Source of the DNA: Luteitalea sp. TBR-22
GTDB taxonomy: Bacteria; Acidobacteriota; Vicinamibacteria; Vicinamibacterales; Vicinamibacteraceae
Assembly (NCBI RefSeq): GCF_016865485.1
Contig: NZ_AP024452.1
Coordinates: forward strand, 4,858,501 to 4,922,500
DNA: 64,000 bases
Direction of reading: 5' to 3'
Part shown: positions 18,812 through 28,751 of the stretch, piece after piece
Layout: every line of letters starts with the position of its first letter
Position numbering within the stretch: the stretch's first letter is position 1
Made by a program: the position numbers and the translations under genes
The notes under the pieces: model-generated
Databases searched by the model: none
What the model was told of the DNA's origin: nothing
What the model saw: the letters and a program-made list of their open reading frames with translations, nothing else

Positions 18812-19849
18812 CTAGGCCAGCTCCGCGAGCTTGACGGTGCGCCCGAGCTCGATCGACAGGTCGGCCGCGTACGCGACGCGATGGCTCTCGAGGGCCGTGT
18901 CGAAGTCGGTGAGCGGCATCGACGTGCCGGCCGCGGTGGCGTCGACGAAGGCCTGGAACTGCGGCTGGTACGGATGATCGCTGACGTCGCCCGAGTCGAT
19001 CGGATGGGTGGCCAGCTCGCTCCACTTCGTCTTGATCATCCCGGGCAGCTTCGTCGTGTGCAGCTTCGTGTCGAGCAGCGTGCCGTGGCTGCCGACCAGG
19101 TGCGAGTGGAAGTAGTAGGGCTGCAGGCAGTCGATGCAGGAAGTGACCTTGCCGACGCGACCGTCGGCGAACTTGAGCAGGCTCACGGTCGTGGTCGGGT
19201 ACTCGTAGGGCGTGAAGTACTCGCTGGTCGACGTCGTGCCGAGCGCCGTCACCTCGGCCACCGGCGCCTGCATGAGCATCAGCAGGATGTCCATCGCGTG
19301 GCAGCCGGCGGTGAGCAGGCTCGAGGCGCCCATGTCCTTCTTGATGTTCCAGGGATACTGGCCGTACCAGGGCCCGATGCCGTGAAAGTAGTCCACCTCG
19401 CCATAGTGGAGGTGACCGAGGAGTCCCTGCTCGACGATCGACCGCGTGAGCGTGAACTGGGCGCTGTAGCGCACCTCGAAGCACACCATCGCCTTGACGC
19501 CGTTGGCGCGGATGGCGTCGCGCACCCGCACGGCGTCCTCCCACGACAGCGCGATCGGCTTCTCGATGATCAGGTGCTTGCCGGCGTTGGCGGCGGCGAT
19601 GGCCTGCTCGGCGTGGTACGGATGCGGCGTGCAGATGTCGATCGCGTCGATGTCGGGGTCGGCCAGCATCTGCTGGTAGTCGGTGTAGGCCTTCAGGGGG
19701 ATGCCGTACCGGGCCTGCAGCGCGCCGGGCTCGAGGCTGCGGCGCGAGCACACGGCGGTGACCGCGGCGCCCTTCACGTGCTTGAACGTCTCGATGTGCG
19801 CGCCGGCCACCCAGCCGAGGCCGACGATCCCGATTCTCATCTCACTCAT
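18812..19849 (-). CDS. Gfo/Idh/MocA family NAD(P)-dependent oxidoreductase
   Basis: 345 residues. The N-terminal Rossmann fold has [18 protein letters not shown], followed by DIDAICT-type [17 protein letters not shown] and the EKP motif in [13 protein letters not shown] that marks the active-site Lys. The C-terminal alpha/beta domain contains [12 protein letters not shown], where the catalytic-region His is expected. The family oxidises or reduces sugar-like hydroxyls; substrate unresolved. It is probably co-transcribed with the PIG-L deacetylase 4 bp downstream, suggesting linked amino-sugar or glycoside metabolism. ATG 19849 follows GGAGCGTTCGGAC; an in-frame ATG lies 9 bp later. Confidence 0.9.
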   Translation of the reverse strand: MSEMRIGIVGLGWVAGAHIETFKHVKGAAVTAVCSRRSLEPGALQARYGIPLKAYTDYQQMLADPDIDAIDICTPHPYHAEQAIAAANAGKHLIIEKPIALSWEDAVRVRDAIRANGVKAMVCFEVRYSAQFTLTRSIVEQGLLGHLHYGEVDYFHGIGPWYGQYPWNIKKDMGASSLLTAGCHAMDILLMLMQAPVAEVTALGTTSTSEYFTPYEYPTTTVSLLKFADGRVGKVTSCIDCLQPYYFHSHLVGSHGTLLDTKLHTTKLPGMIKTKWSELATHPIDSGDVSDHPYQPQFQAFVDATAAGTSMPLTDFDTALESHRVAYAADLSIELGRTVKLAELA

Positions 19850-19903
19850 GTCCGAACGCTCCGATGCGACCGCAGGCTCCGGCCTGCGCGCGTCAAGCCT
19901 ATC

Positions 19904-21196
19904 TCACTCGATCGCCGCGTTGAGCATCGCCCGGTAGACCGCGAAGATCTGCGGCTGGTCGTAGGGCAGCACCTGGGTGAGGAGCACCGCCACCAGGCGC
20001 TCCTGCGGATCGATGTCGACCAGCGTGGTGGCGGCGCCACTCCAGCCGTACTCGCCGATCGACCCGGCGGGCGCGCCGCCGGCGTGGTCGAGACGCATCG
20101 CGACGCCGAAGCCGAACCCCAGGTGCGAGGGCGTGCGCTCGGGCAGCCGGCCGTTCTGGTCGGCGGCCATCGTCTCGACCGTCTTGCGCCCGAGGATGCG
20201 AGCGCCACCCAGCGCGCCGCCCTCGAGGAGCATCTGTGCGAACCGCAGGTAGTCGTCGGCCGTCGAGAACAGCCCGCCGCCGCCCGAGTGGAACAGGCGT
20301 CCCTCGGCATCGGGATACGGCACGGACGTCCGGCCCGCCGAGCCGGGCGACACGCCGGCGACGGCCAGCGGGGCGGTGCCATCCCGCTGGTACAGATTCG
20401 CCAGCCGCGACCGCTTCTCCGGTGGCACCACGAACGCGGTGTCCACCATGCCCAGCGGTCCGAAGATGCGCGCCTGCATGAACTCGCCGAGGCGCTGCCC
20501 ACTCACCTTCTCGACGATGACGCCGAGCACATCGGTGTTGACGCCGTAGTAGAAGCGCTGGCCGGGCTGGGCGATGAGCGGCAGCGCGGCCACCTTCTCG
20601 ATGAACGCGTCGCTGGTCGGCGAGGTCAACAGCGACTTCGCGCGGTACATGTCGTCGACGGGCGACTCGGCAAGCCCGTAGGCGAAACCCGACGTATGGG
20701 TGAGCAGGTGGCGGATCGTGATGGGCCGTGTCGCTGGCACCAGCCGGGGCCGCGCGGCCGTGCCGCCGGCGAACACCTTCGGCGACTTCAACGCCGGCAG
20801 GTATCTCGCGATGGGGTCGTCGAGGCGCAGCCGCCCCTCCTCCACCAGGATCAGGGCCGCGACCGTCGTCACGATCTTGCTCATGGAGTAGACCCGGACG
20901 ATGGTGTCGCGCGTCATCGGCAGGTGCTGCTCGCGATCGCGCAGGCCGGTGACGTGCACGTCGACGACGCGGCCGCGGCGCGCAACGATCGACACGGCGC
21001 CGGCGATCTCGCCGTCGGCGACGAAGCGGTCGAGGCGCCCGTGGAGGCGCGCGAGGCGCTCGGGCGACAGGCCGGCCTCCGCGGGACTGCCGGTCGGCAG
21101 CCCGGCAGCGGCAGGGGCGACCTGCGCGGACGTGGGCGTGGCGAGCACGGTGGCGATGGCCACCGCGCCGACGAGGCGCAGCACGGGTGCGAGCAT
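19904..21196 (-). CDS. Secreted beta-lactamase/esterase-fold serine hydrolase (class C-like)
   Basis: 430 residues. A signal peptide (MLAPVLRLVGAVAIATVLAT ending PTSAQ) precedes a beta-lactamase domain. The SxxK nucleophile motif is SMSK in VRVYSMSKIVTT, a tyrosine motif lies in RFYYGVNTDVLG, and a GGxGLFST-type loop reads GGGGLFSTADDYLRFAQ. EstB-type esterases, DD-peptidases and AmpC-like enzymes share this set. The LLTHTSGF stretch favours the broad serine hydrolase family over a true antibiotic resistance enzyme. It lies 13 bp after meaB on the same strand and may be read through from the mut operon, but has no obvious metabolic link to it. Confidence 0.88.
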   Translation of the reverse strand: MLAPVLRLVGAVAIATVLATPTSAQVAPAAAGLPTGSPAEAGLSPERLARLHGRLDRFVADGEIAGAVSIVARRGRVVDVHVTGLRDREQHLPMTRDTIVRVYSMSKIVTTVAALILVEEGRLRLDDPIARYLPALKSPKVFAGGTAARPRLVPATRPITIRHLLTHTSGFAYGLAESPVDDMYRAKSLLTSPTSDAFIEKVAALPLIAQPGQRFYYGVNTDVLGVIVEKVSGQRLGEFMQARIFGPLGMVDTAFVVPPEKRSRLANLYQRDGTAPLAVAGVSPGSAGRTSVPYPDAEGRLFHSGGGGLFSTADDYLRFAQMLLEGGALGGARILGRKTVETMAADQNGRLPERTPSHLGFGFGVAMRLDHAGGAPAGSIGEYGWSGAATTLVDIDPQERLVAVLLTQVLPYDQPQIFAVYRAMLNAAIE

Positions 21197-21209
21197 GCGA
21201 ACAGGGATA

Positions 21210-22208
21210 CTACGTCGCGCGAAAACGCGCCAGCAGGTCGCGCGCCGCAGCGAAGGCGGTGGTCCGGCCCGCCGCGACGGCCGCCTCGAGACCGGGCAGC
21301 GCCTCGGCCACGCCGGGGTGGGTGCGGAACGCCGCCTCGAGGCCACTGCCGACCAGCTCGCGCATCCAGGCCAGCGATTGCGCGGAGCGGCGGCGCGCGA
21401 AGAAGCCGTTGGCTTCGACGTGGGCGCGGTGCTGCCCGACCACGTCCCACAGCGCCGCGATCCCGTCGCCGGCCAGCGCGGAACAGGTGAGCACGGGCGG
21501 GGCCCAGCCGTCGGCGGCGGCCGGGAACAGGTGCAGCGCGGCACGGTACTCGACGCGGGCGCGATCGGCACGCGCGCGCATGTCGCCGTCGGCCTTGTTG
21601 ATGGCGATCGCGTCCACCATCTCGATGATGCCGCGCTTGATGCCCTGCAACTCGTCGCCGGCGCCAGGCAGCATCAGCAGCAGGAAGAAGTCGGTCATCG
21701 AGCGGACCGCCGTCTCCGACTGCCCCACGCCCACCGTCTCGACCAGGATGGTGCCGAAGCCGGCCGCCTCGCACAGCAGGATGGTCTCGCGCGTCCGGCG
21801 CGCGACGCCGCCGAGCACGCCGCGCGACGGCGACGGCCGGATGTATGCCGCGTCCTCGAGCGCGAGCCGCTCCATGCGCGTCTTGTCGCCCAGGATGCTG
21901 CCGCCCGAGAGCGGACTGGAGGGATCGACGCTGAGCACCGCGACCCGCTCGCCCCGGTCGCGCACCAGGTGCATGCCGAGGGCGTCGATGAAGGTGCTCT
22001 TGCCGACACCAGGCACGCCCGTGATCCCGACGCGATGCGAATGCCCTGCGTGCGGGAGCACCGCATCGAGCACCGCCGCGGCGTCGGGCGCGTCCTCGGG
22101 ACGCTCGCTCTCGACCAGCGTGATCGCCCGCGCGAGTACCGCGCGGTCGCCGCGCAGCACGCCCTCGACGTAGGCGTCGACCGACAGCCTGCCGGGTCGA
22201 GCGGTCAC
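21210..22208 (-). CDS. meaB: MeaB/ArgK-type GTPase chaperone of methylmalonyl-CoA mutase
   Basis: About 332 residues. The P-loop is [17 protein letters not shown]. The MeaB-specific ETVGVGQSE switch, [20 protein letters not shown] and the base motif NKAD are present. MeaB proteins load and protect the adenosylcobalamin cofactor of the mutase at the cost of GTP. The start is GTG 22208, which overlaps the mutB stop as GTGA; the in-frame codons before it would run into mutB. This tight coupling and position immediately after mutAB make the assignment secure. Confidence 0.95.
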   Translation of the reverse strand: MTARPGRLSVDAYVEGVLRGDRAVLARAITLVESERPEDAPDAAAVLDAVLPHAGHSHRVGITGVPGVGKSTFIDALGMHLVRDRGERVAVLSVDPSSPLSGGSILGDKTRMERLALEDAAYIRPSPSRGVLGGVARRTRETILLCEAAGFGTILVETVGVGQSETAVRSMTDFFLLLMLPGAGDELQGIKRGIIEMVDAIAINKADGDMRARADRARVEYRAALHLFPAAADGWAPPVLTCSALAGDGIAALWDVVGQHRAHVEANGFFARRRSAQSLAWMRELVGSGLEAAFRTHPGVAEALPGLEAAVAAGRTTAFAAARDLLARFRAT

Positions 22209-24361
22209 GACGCCAGCGCGTCGAGGATCTGCTGCGCGCATACCGGGATGACGCTGCCGGGGCCGAAGACGGCGGTGACGCCAGCCTCCTGCAGGAATCG
22301 GTGGTCCTGCGGCGGGATGACGCCGCCGACGACGACCAGGATGTCCTCGCGACCGAGGCGGGCGAGTTCGGCGATGACCGCCGGCACGAGCGTCTTGTGG
22401 CCGCCGGCCAGGCTCGACACGCCGAGCACGTGCACGTCGTTCTCGACGGCCATGCGCGCCGCCTCGGCCGGCGTCTGGAACAGCGGACCGACGTCGACGT
22501 CGAACCCGAGGTCGGCAAACGCGGTGGCGATCACCTTCGCGCCCCGGTCGTGGCCGTCCTGCCCCAGCTTGGCGACGAGGATGCGCGGACGACGGCCCTC
22601 GGCGGCCGCGAAGCGCTCGGCCATCTCGCGCGCCTTCCGGAACTCGGGGTCGCCCTCGCTCTCCGACGAGTACACGCCCGAGATCGTACGACTGACCGCC
22701 TGGTAGCGCCCGAAGACGGCCTCGAGGGCATCCGAGATCTCGCCCAGCGTGGCGCGCGCCCGGGCCGCGTCCACCGCCAGCGCGAGGAGGTTGCCCTCCT
22801 TCGTCTCCGCGGCGCGCGTCAGCGCCACGAGCGCTTGGCGCACCCGCGCCGCGTCACGCGACGCCTTCACCTGCGCCAGCCGGCGCAACTGCGACTCGCG
22901 CACCGCCTGGTTGTCGACCTCGAGCACCTCGAGCGGCGCCTCCTGATCGAGCCGGTACTTGTTGATGCCGACGATCACCTCGCGCCCCGAGTCGATGCGG
23001 GCCTGGCGACGCGCCGCCGCTTCCTCGATGCGCATCTTCGGCAGGCCGGTCTCGATGGCCTTCGCCATGCCCCCGAGCGCCTCGACCTCCTGGATGTGGT
23101 GCCACGCCTTGTGCATCAGCTCGTGCGTCAGGCGCTCGACGTAGTAGCTGCCGGCCCACGGGTCGACGACCCTGGTGATGCCGGTCTCCTCCTGGAGATA
23201 GATCTGCGTGTTGCGGGCGATGCGCGCCGAGAAGTCGCTCGGCAGCGCAATCGCCTCGTCGAGCGCGTTGGTGTGCAGCGACTGCGTGTGCCCGAGCGCC
23301 GCCGCCATCGCCTCGACGCACGTCCGCGCGACGTTGTTGAACACGTCCTGCGCGGTGAGGCTCCAGCCCGAGGTCTGCGAGTGGGTGCGCAACGCCATCG
23401 ACTTCGGGTTCTTCGCGCCGAAGCCCTTCACGAGCGTCGCCCACAGCGCACGCGCCGCGCGCAGCTTGGCGATCTCCATGAAGTGGTTCATGCCGATCGC
23501 CCAGAAGAAGCTGAGGCGCGGCGCGAAGCTGTCGATGTCCAGGCCCGCCGCGATGCCGGTGCGGATGTACTCGAGGCCGTCGGCCAGCGTGTACCCCAGC
23601 TCGATGTCGGCGGTCGCTCCCGCCTCCTGCATGTGGTAGCCGCTGATCGAGATGCAATTGAAGTGGGGCATCCGCTCGGAGCAGTACCGGAAGATGTCGC
23701 CGATGATCCGCATCGACGGCGCCGGGCCGTAGATGTACGTGTTGCGGACCATGAACTCCTTGAGGATGTCGTTCTGGATCGTCCCGGTGAGTTGCCCGGG
23801 CGCGACGCCCTGCTCCTCGGCCGCCACGATGTAGAACGCCATCACGGGGAGCACGGCCCCGTTCATGGTCATCGAGACCGACATCTGATCGAGCGGGATC
23901 TGGTCGAAGAGGATCTTCATGTCCTCGACCGAGTCGATCGCCACGCCGGCCTTGCCGACGTCGCCGACGACGCGCGCGTTGTCGGAGTCGTAGCCGCGAT
24001 GCGTGGCGAGGTCGAAGGCCACCGACAGCCCCTTCTGTCCGGCCGCCAGGTTGCGCCGGTAGAAGGCGTTGGACTCCTCCGCCGTCGAGAAGCCGGCGTA
24101 CTGCCGGATCGTCCACGGCTGCAGCGCGTACATCGTCGAGTACGGCCCGCGGAGGAACGGCGGGATGCCCGCGGCGTACTCGAGGTGCTCGAGCCCTTCG
24201 AGGTCGTCGGCCGTGTAGTACGGCTTCACCGCGATGTGTTCGGCGGTGATCCAGGGGGCGCGCCCGCCGACCTGAAGGTCGGCGGCTACGAACTCGTTGC
24301 GTGGGCGTCGACCTTCAGGTCGACGCGCATACGCGATCTTCGAGAAATCAGGCCGGCTCAT
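22205..24361 (-). CDS. mutB: Methylmalonyl-CoA mutase large (B12-binding) subunit
   Basis: 718 residues. It interconverts (R)-methylmalonyl-CoA and succinyl-CoA with adenosylcobalamin. The TIM-barrel domain contains [15 protein letters not shown] and [12 protein letters not shown]. The C-terminal cobalamin domain has the DxHxxG motif in [21 protein letters not shown] and [11 protein letters not shown], all intact. The ATG at 24361 overlaps the mutA stop as ATGA. Oddity: codons about 12-33, between SKIAY and APWITAEHI, are encoded by a pair of perfect palindromes (24265-24326), a repeat family also found in an intergenic gap at 60.6 kb. The insert is in frame and lies in the N-terminal arm, so activity is probably retained. 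Confidence 0.97.
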   Translation of the reverse strand: MSRPDFSKIAYARRPEGRRPRNEFVAADLQVGGRAPWITAEHIAVKPYYTADDLEGLEHLEYAAGIPPFLRGPYSTMYALQPWTIRQYAGFSTAEESNAFYRRNLAAGQKGLSVAFDLATHRGYDSDNARVVGDVGKAGVAIDSVEDMKILFDQIPLDQMSVSMTMNGAVLPVMAFYIVAAEEQGVAPGQLTGTIQNDILKEFMVRNTYIYGPAPSMRIIGDIFRYCSERMPHFNCISISGYHMQEAGATADIELGYTLADGLEYIRTGIAAGLDIDSFAPRLSFFWAIGMNHFMEIAKLRAARALWATLVKGFGAKNPKSMALRTHSQTSGWSLTAQDVFNNVARTCVEAMAAALGHTQSLHTNALDEAIALPSDFSARIARNTQIYLQEETGITRVVDPWAGSYYVERLTHELMHKAWHHIQEVEALGGMAKAIETGLPKMRIEEAAARRQARIDSGREVIVGINKYRLDQEAPLEVLEVDNQAVRESQLRRLAQVKASRDAARVRQALVALTRAAETKEGNLLALAVDAARARATLGEISDALEAVFGRYQAVSRTISGVYSSESEGDPEFRKAREMAERFAAAEGRRPRILVAKLGQDGHDRGAKVIATAFADLGFDVDVGPLFQTPAEAARMAVENDVHVLGVSSLAGGHKTLVPAVIAELARLGREDILVVVGGVIPPQDHRFLQEAGVTAVFGPGSVIPVCAQQILDALAS
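24265..24326. repeat. Two-palindrome repeat element inserted in frame in mutB
   Basis: Left palindrome: CGCCGACCT-GA-AGGTCGGCG (24265-24284). Right palindrome: arms GCGTCGACCT and AGGTCGACGC around TC (24305-24326). Twenty bases separate them. The stretch GGTCGGCGGCTACG at the left half closely matches GGTCGACGGCTACG at 60635-60648. Confidence 0.85.
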
Positions 24362-25797
24362 CGCGGCATCCCCAATCGGTCCTGCCACTGCGTGAGGGTC
24401 TGGACCGCGTCGCTCTGGACGTGCACGAAGCCCTGCACGCCCGCGGCCGTCAGCGCATCGATCCGATCCTTCGGGTTGCCGGCCACGATGACCGGCGCGC
24501 TCGTCGCGGGCACGACTGCCTGCGCGAGCGCGAGGTACTCGGCGTCGGCGCTGCAGAGCACCACGAGGTCGGCGTCGGGCGGCACGTCAGGCCCCTGCGC
24601 GATCGCGAAGCCGGCGCAGCCGAAGAAGTTCTGGCAGAAGTTGGCGCGGGCCATGCGCATCTTCACGTCGCCGCGCGTCAGGAGGTGGACGACGGGGGTG
24701 CGGCCGGTCGCCGCGGCATGCCGCTCCGTCCTGGCCCGCATCGCCTCGAAGGGCGCGGCGAGCCGCAGGAACGGCAGGCCAGCCGCGGCCTCTGCAGGCG
24801 GATACGGCCCGGCGGCAGGCGCGTGCTCGGTGAGGTCCGGGTAGTTGTTGATGCCGACCAGCGTGCGCCGGCGCGATGACACTGCCTTCTCGCGCGCGGC
24901 GCGCGAAGCGTGCAGGTGCGTATCCCGCAGCCCCGCCGCCACGGCGGCCGCGTGCCCGCCGGCCGCCTCGATCTGCTGGAATACCGCCCACGCCTCGCGC
25001 GCGAGCGCATCGGTGAGCGACTCGACGAAATAGGAGCCCGCCGCAGGATCGACGACGGCGTCGAGGTGCGCCTCCTCGGCCAGGATGCGCTGCACGTTGA
25101 TCGCCAGGTGCGGGTCGAAGCCGTGGGGCTCCACCAGCAGCGTGTCGGCGCCGCCGATCGCGGCCGACATCGCCTCGGTCGTCACGCGCAGCAGGTTGCT
25201 GTACGGGTCGTACGTGCCCTTGTTGGCCCGCGCCGTCCGCACGTGCAGCCGCATCGTCGGCGCGCGCGCCGGATCGGCGGGCGCGAAGGCCTCCACCGCT
25301 GTGGCCCACAGCAGCCGGGCCGCGCGCAGCTTGGCGATCTCGATGAAGTACGTCGACCCGACGGCGAACACGAACTCGACGCCGGCGGCCGCGTCGTCGA
25401 CCCGCGTGCCGGCGGCCGCAGCGGCGGCCAGGCGGTCGACGCCTTCGGCAATGGCCCACGCGACTTCCTGCACGGCGGTGGCGCCGGCGTCGTGCAGCAG
25501 GTCGGCGCGGATGGCGGTGGACGGCCACGTCGGCGACTCGACAGCCTCCCAGCCCGCAGTGTCGCCACGCAGCGACGCCAGCGACTCCTGCGGCGCCAGG
25601 TCGTCGCTGCGGTAGAACGGCTTGACGGTGAGGCCATCGTCGGTGCGCCAGAGCAGGCGCTTCTCGTAGTCCTGGCCCTTGAGGTCGGCGCGGGCGAGCG
25701 CGTCCCACTCGCTGGTCGCGACCGGTGGGAACGCCTCGCGCAGGCGCAGCGGCGCGACAGCGCCAGACGACGACTGGCCGTTCGGCGCGTCAGGCAT
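24358..25797 (-). CDS. mutA: Methylmalonyl-CoA mutase small subunit
   Basis: About 479 residues, homologous to MutB across the barrel but with a degenerate C-terminal domain lacking DxHxxG, as expected for the non-catalytic MutA partner. Visible family features are [48 protein letters not shown] and [14 protein letters not shown]. It overlaps the epimerase gene by 8 bp upstream and mutB by 4 bp (ATGA) downstream, so the three are translationally coupled. Some bacteria have homodimeric mutases; here a MutA/MutB heterodimer is predicted. Confidence 0.93.
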   Translation of the reverse strand: MPDAPNGQSSSGAVAPLRLREAFPPVATSEWDALARADLKGQDYEKRLLWRTDDGLTVKPFYRSDDLAPQESLASLRGDTAGWEAVESPTWPSTAIRADLLHDAGATAVQEVAWAIAEGVDRLAAAAAAGTRVDDAAAGVEFVFAVGSTYFIEIAKLRAARLLWATAVEAFAPADPARAPTMRLHVRTARANKGTYDPYSNLLRVTTEAMSAAIGGADTLLVEPHGFDPHLAINVQRILAEEAHLDAVVDPAAGSYFVESLTDALAREAWAVFQQIEAAGGHAAAVAAGLRDTHLHASRAAREKAVSSRRRTLVGINNYPDLTEHAPAAGPYPPAEAAAGLPFLRLAAPFEAMRARTERHAAATGRTPVVHLLTRGDVKMRMARANFCQNFFGCAGFAIAQGPDVPPDADLVVLCSADAEYLALAQAVVPATSAPVIVAGNPKDRIDALTAAGVQGFVHVQSDAVQTLTQWQDRLGMPR

Positions 25798-26263
25798 GGC
25801 TGCCCTCCCCCTCCTGCACGATCTCGAGGATGTAGCCGAAGGCCGCCGTGTCGGTCGTCTTCGGATGGACGAAGAACACCGTGGTGCCGCGCGACCCCTT
25901 GCGTGGCGCGGCATCGATGATGCGGAAGCCCTTGGCCTTCAGGTCGTCGTACGCAGCCTGGATGTCGCGCACGCGCAGGGCGACGTGCGCCATGCCGCCG
26001 CGGCCACCGTTCTTCTCGATCTGCTTCGCGACCGGCGAGGCCGGCGTCAGCGGCTCGAGTAGTTGCACCAGGTTGGGACCGTCACCTACCTGCAGGAGCA
26101 CCTCGCGCACCTGGTCGGTGCCGAGCACGTCCTCGCGGTGGATCACGGTGAATCCCAGGGAGGTGTAGGCGGCCACGTGCGCCTCGAGCTCGCCGGGCGG
26201 CACCGCGATCGCCACGTGGTCGAAGCAGAGGAAGCCGGGGACCTGCGCTGCGCCGTCGTTCAT
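25790..26263 (-). CDS. mce: Methylmalonyl-CoA epimerase (glyoxalase/VOC fold)
   Basis: 157 residues. Two VOC modules: FDHVAIAVPPGELEAHVAAY at the start and MAHVALRVRDIQAAYDDLKA in the middle, with metal-binding His residues in HVAIAV and HVALRV and a C-terminal Glu in GYILEIVQ. It interconverts the S and R forms of methylmalonyl-CoA between the carboxyltransferase and the mutase. ATG 26263 shares one base with the stop of the biotin-protein gene (TGATG), and the gene overlaps mutA by 8 bp. A GTG at 26266 is an alternative start. Confidence 0.93.
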   Translation of the reverse strand: MNDGAAQVPGFLCFDHVAIAVPPGELEAHVAAYTSLGFTVIHREDVLGTDQVREVLLQVGDGPNLVQLLEPLTPASPVAKQIEKNGGRGGMAHVALRVRDIQAAYDDLKAKGFRIIDAAPRKGSRGTTVFFVHPKTTDTAAFGYILEIVQEGEGSHA

Positions 26264-26646
26264 CACTCGAGCTCCACCACGACCTGGTTGGCCTTCACGC
26301 CGTCGCCGGCGCCGACCGTGATCGTCTTCACCTTGCCCTCGACGGGCGCGGTGATGTTGGTCTCCATCTTCATCGCCTCGAGCACCAGCAGGATGTCACC
26401 CGGCTGGATGCTCTGGCCAGCCTGCGCGACCACGCGGACGACCGTCCCGGTGATCGGGCTGCGGCAGACCTTGGCTTCGTTCACTGGACCCGCATCGGGT
26501 GCAGCGGCCGGCGCGACGGCCGGCGCGGCAGGCACGCGTGCCTGCGACGGCAGCACCATGAACGCCTGCGGATGGCGGACGGGCTCCTCGGCCACCTCCA
26601 CCTCGACCTCGTACGTCTTGCCGTCGACGGTGATCTTCAGTTTCAC
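26263..26646 (-). CDS. Biotin carboxyl carrier protein (transcarboxylase 1.3S-type)
   Basis: About 127 residues from GTG 26646, which follows GAGGACGAGAAC. The N-terminal strand VKLKITVDGKTYEVEVEV leads into an Ala/Pro-rich linker (VPAAPAVAPAAAP) and a biotinyl domain with the lysine in LEAMKMETNI. The 1.3S-like length and neighbours (12S and 5S subunits) indicate that biotin here shuttles carboxyl groups between methylmalonyl-CoA and pyruvate. No biotin carboxylase gene is in the window. It is coupled to the epimerase by a TGATG overlap. Confidence 0.92.
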   Translation of the reverse strand: MKLKITVDGKTYEVEVEVAEEPVRHPQAFMVLPSQARVPAAPAVAPAAAPDAGPVNEAKVCRSPITGTVVRVVAQAGQSIQPGDILLVLEAMKMETNITAPVEGKVKTITVGAGDGVKANQVVVELE

Positions 26647-26678
26647 GTTCTCGTCCTCGAACCGGCTGCCGCTGCAGC

Positions 26679-27029
26679 CTACCTGTACAGCGTGTGCGAG
26701 GCCTGCACGTTGACGCGGCCCTGCTGTCCCCACGCCTGCGAGCTGATCAGCCGGATCTGTCGGACGTGCGCGCGCTCGCCGAGGAAAGCCGCGACCGCGG
26801 CAGAGATCGCCAGCAGGATCTCGGGCGCGATCTCGTCGTCGGCGCGCCGGTGCGGCGTGCCCGCGCCGGCCGTGGACGGTGTTGCGAGCTCGGGGGCCGC
26901 CGCCATCGTCGCCTGGGATGCCCGCGGTGCCTCCTCGGCAAGCGCCGCCTCGAGTGACGCCACACGTGCCGCGAGCGCCGCCAGCGTCTGCTGCATCGCC
27001 TCGAGCGTTTGTTTCAGTTCAGCGTCCAT
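26679..27029 (-). CDS. Small accessory subunit of the biotin-dependent carboxyltransferase complex (MmdD/OadG-like, tentative)
   Basis: 116 residues. An N-terminal helix (DAELKQTLEAMQQTLAALAA) looks like a coiled coil. A flexible Ala/Pro stretch follows, then EIAPEILLAISAAVAAFLGE and a basic C-terminal segment HVRQIRLISSQAW with QGRV. That C-terminal pattern (I-A-A-AVAA-x-hydrophobic then R-I-x-x-W-x-x-x-GR) resembles the delta/gamma subunits of methylmalonyl-CoA and oxaloacetate decarboxylases that hold the carrier protein, but here without a membrane helix. It lies between the 12S and biotin genes, 32 bp before the latter. Family assignment is by pattern and context only. Confidence 0.55.
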   Translation of the reverse strand: MDAELKQTLEAMQQTLAALAARVASLEAALAEEAPRASQATMAAAPELATPSTAGAGTPHRRADDEIAPEILLAISAAVAAFLGERAHVRQIRLISSQAWGQQGRVNVQASHTLYR

Positions 27030-27062
27030 TCACTCGGCCTTCATCATGAGCACGGCCTTCGT

Positions 27063-27172
27063 CATTCGGCCTTCGGAGAACGGCGGTCGGCAGTCGGCAA
27101 TCGGCAGTCACGGTCTCCGACCCTGGGCCGTCGGCGTTCGTCTTTCGGCATTCCCAGCATTCCCGGCATCGC
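27063..27172. repeat. Composite repeat block: NNTTCGG and CGGCRRT heptamers followed by CGGCATTCC nonamers
   Basis: CATTCGG and CCTTCGG (27063-27076), four CGGCRRT heptamers (27081-27108), then three 8-9-bp units CGGCATTCC, CAGCATTCC, CGGCATCG (27146-27171). It sits inside the operon between the 12S and the small-subunit genes, and matches in order and orientation the block at 28752-28923 on the other side of the 12S gene. Confidence 0.85.
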
Positions 27173-27185
27173 GGCATCTCACGCG

Positions 27186-28736
27186 TCAGAGAGGCATGAG
27201 CCCGTGCTTCTTGGGCGGCCGCAATTCGCGCTTGGTCGACAGGTACTCCAGCGACTGCGCGATGTGGCGGCGGGTCTGCGTCGGGTCGATCACGTCGTCG
27301 ACCAGCCGGCGGCCGGCGGCGACGTACGGGTTGGAGAACGCCTCGCGGTACTCGGCGATCATCGCCTTGCGCTTCTCGGCCTTGTCGGCGCCGGCCTCGG
27401 CGATCTCCTTGCGGAACACGATCTCGGCGGCGCCCTCGGCGCCCATCACGGCGATCTCGGCGGTCGGCCACGCGAACACGCGGTCGGCACCGAGGTCCTT
27501 GCTGCACATCGCCAGGTACGCGCCCCCGTACGACTTGCGGAGCACGATGGTGACCTTCGGCACGGTCGCCGCCGAGTACGCGAACAGCATCTTGGCGCCG
27601 TGCCTGATGATGCCGCCGTACTCCTGCTCGACGCCGGGCAGGAAGCCCGGCACGTCGACGAAGGTCACGATCGGGAGGTTGAACGCGTTGCAGAAGCGGA
27701 TGAAGCGCGACGCCTTGTTCGAGGCGTTGATGTCGAGCACGCCCGCCATCACGGCAGGCTGGTTGGCGATCACGCCGACCGGTCGCCCGGTGATCCGCGC
27801 GAAGCCGACGACGATGTTCTGGGCGTAGCCGGACTGGACCTCGAAGAAGTCGCCGGCATCGACGACACGGGCGATGACCGCACGCACGTCGTAGCCCTGC
27901 TTGCCGTCCACCGGCACGACGTCGAGCAGCCCGGGGTCCGGATCGACGCGCTGGTCGCCCTCGACGACCGGCGGATCCTCCAGGTTGTTCGACGGCAGGT
28001 AGCTCAGGAGCTTCTGGCACAGCAGCATCGCGTGCGTGTCGTCTTCCGCGATGAAGTGGGTGACGCCCGAGTTGACCATATGCGTCTCGGGGCCGCCGAG
28101 CTGGTCGGGCGTCACGTCCTCGCCGGTCACCTGCTTGATCACCGACGGGCCGGTGATGAACATCTGCGCCTGGCGCGTCTGGATGATGAAGTCGGTGAGC
28201 GCCGGGCTGTAGGCCGCCCCGCCCGCGCACGGGCCGCAGATGATCGACACCTGCGGCACGGCCCCCGAGAGCATCACGTTGGTGTAGAAGACCTTGCCGT
28301 AGCCCGAGAGCGAGTCGATGCCCTCCTGCACGCGTGCCCCGCCCGAGTCGTTGATGAACACGAACGGCGAGCCGGCGCGCAGGGCGTGCTCCATGCTCTC
28401 GGCGACCTTGATCGAGTGCACCTCGCCGGCCGAGCCGCCGGCCACGGTGAAGTCCTGGCTCGCCACATGCACGAGCCGGCCGCCGATCGACGCGGCGCCG
28501 GTCACCACGCCGTCGGCTGGCATGTCCTTCCCCTCCATGCCGAACAGCGTCGCGCGGTGCCTCGCAAAGAGCCCCGTCTCCTGGAAGCTGTCCTTGTCGA
28601 CGAGTGTCTCGATGCGCTCGCGCGCGGTGAGCTTGCCGGCGGCGCGATGCTTCTCGAGCTTGTCGGCGCCGCCCCCGAGCATGACCTGCGCCCGGCGACG
28701 CTGGAGTTCCTCGACCTTCGCCTTCATGGTGTCCAT
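27186..28736 (-). CDS. mmdA: Methylmalonyl-CoA carboxyltransferase 12S subunit (MmdA/PccB family)
   Basis: About 516 residues. It is a crotonase-fold carboxyltransferase with GKLTARERIETLVD near the start, two oxyanion-hole regions (GGSAGEVHSIKVAES then FINDSGGARVQEGI, and FVDVPGFLPGVEQEYGGIIR) and GADRVFAWPTAEIAVMGAEG. This subunit moves the carboxyl group between biotin and propionyl/methylmalonyl-CoA. PccB of propionyl-CoA carboxylase is nearly identical in motif. The neighbouring 5S and 1.3S genes, and the absence of a biotin carboxylase, favour transcarboxylase. Repeat blocks of the same composition flank the gene on both sides, separating it from the 5S gene by 199 bp and from the small subunit by 156 bp. 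Confidence 0.92.
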   Translation of the reverse strand: MDTMKAKVEELQRRRAQVMLGGGADKLEKHRAAGKLTARERIETLVDKDSFQETGLFARHRATLFGMEGKDMPADGVVTGAASIGGRLVHVASQDFTVAGGSAGEVHSIKVAESMEHALRAGSPFVFINDSGGARVQEGIDSLSGYGKVFYTNVMLSGAVPQVSIICGPCAGGAAYSPALTDFIIQTRQAQMFITGPSVIKQVTGEDVTPDQLGGPETHMVNSGVTHFIAEDDTHAMLLCQKLLSYLPSNNLEDPPVVEGDQRVDPDPGLLDVVPVDGKQGYDVRAVIARVVDAGDFFEVQSGYAQNIVVGFARITGRPVGVIANQPAVMAGVLDINASNKASRFIRFCNAFNLPIVTFVDVPGFLPGVEQEYGGIIRHGAKMLFAYSAATVPKVTIVLRKSYGGAYLAMCSKDLGADRVFAWPTAEIAVMGAEGAAEIVFRKEIAEAGADKAEKRKAMIAEYREAFSNPYVAAGRRLVDDVIDPTQTRRHIAQSLEYLSTKRELRPPKKHGLMPL

Positions 28737-28751
28737 TTCTGTGTCTCTCGT

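Noticed and set aside
19904-21196. True beta-lactamase resistance gene
   Set aside because: Broad serine hydrolase motif set (SMSK, LLTHTSGF) with no resistance-type context; family covers esterases and peptidases.
27186-28736. 12S gene as propionyl-CoA carboxylase beta subunit (PccB)
   Set aside because: No biotin carboxylase subunit is nearby and a 5S-type pyruvate carboxyltransferase is, so transcarboxylase is preferred; PccB function cannot be ruled out.
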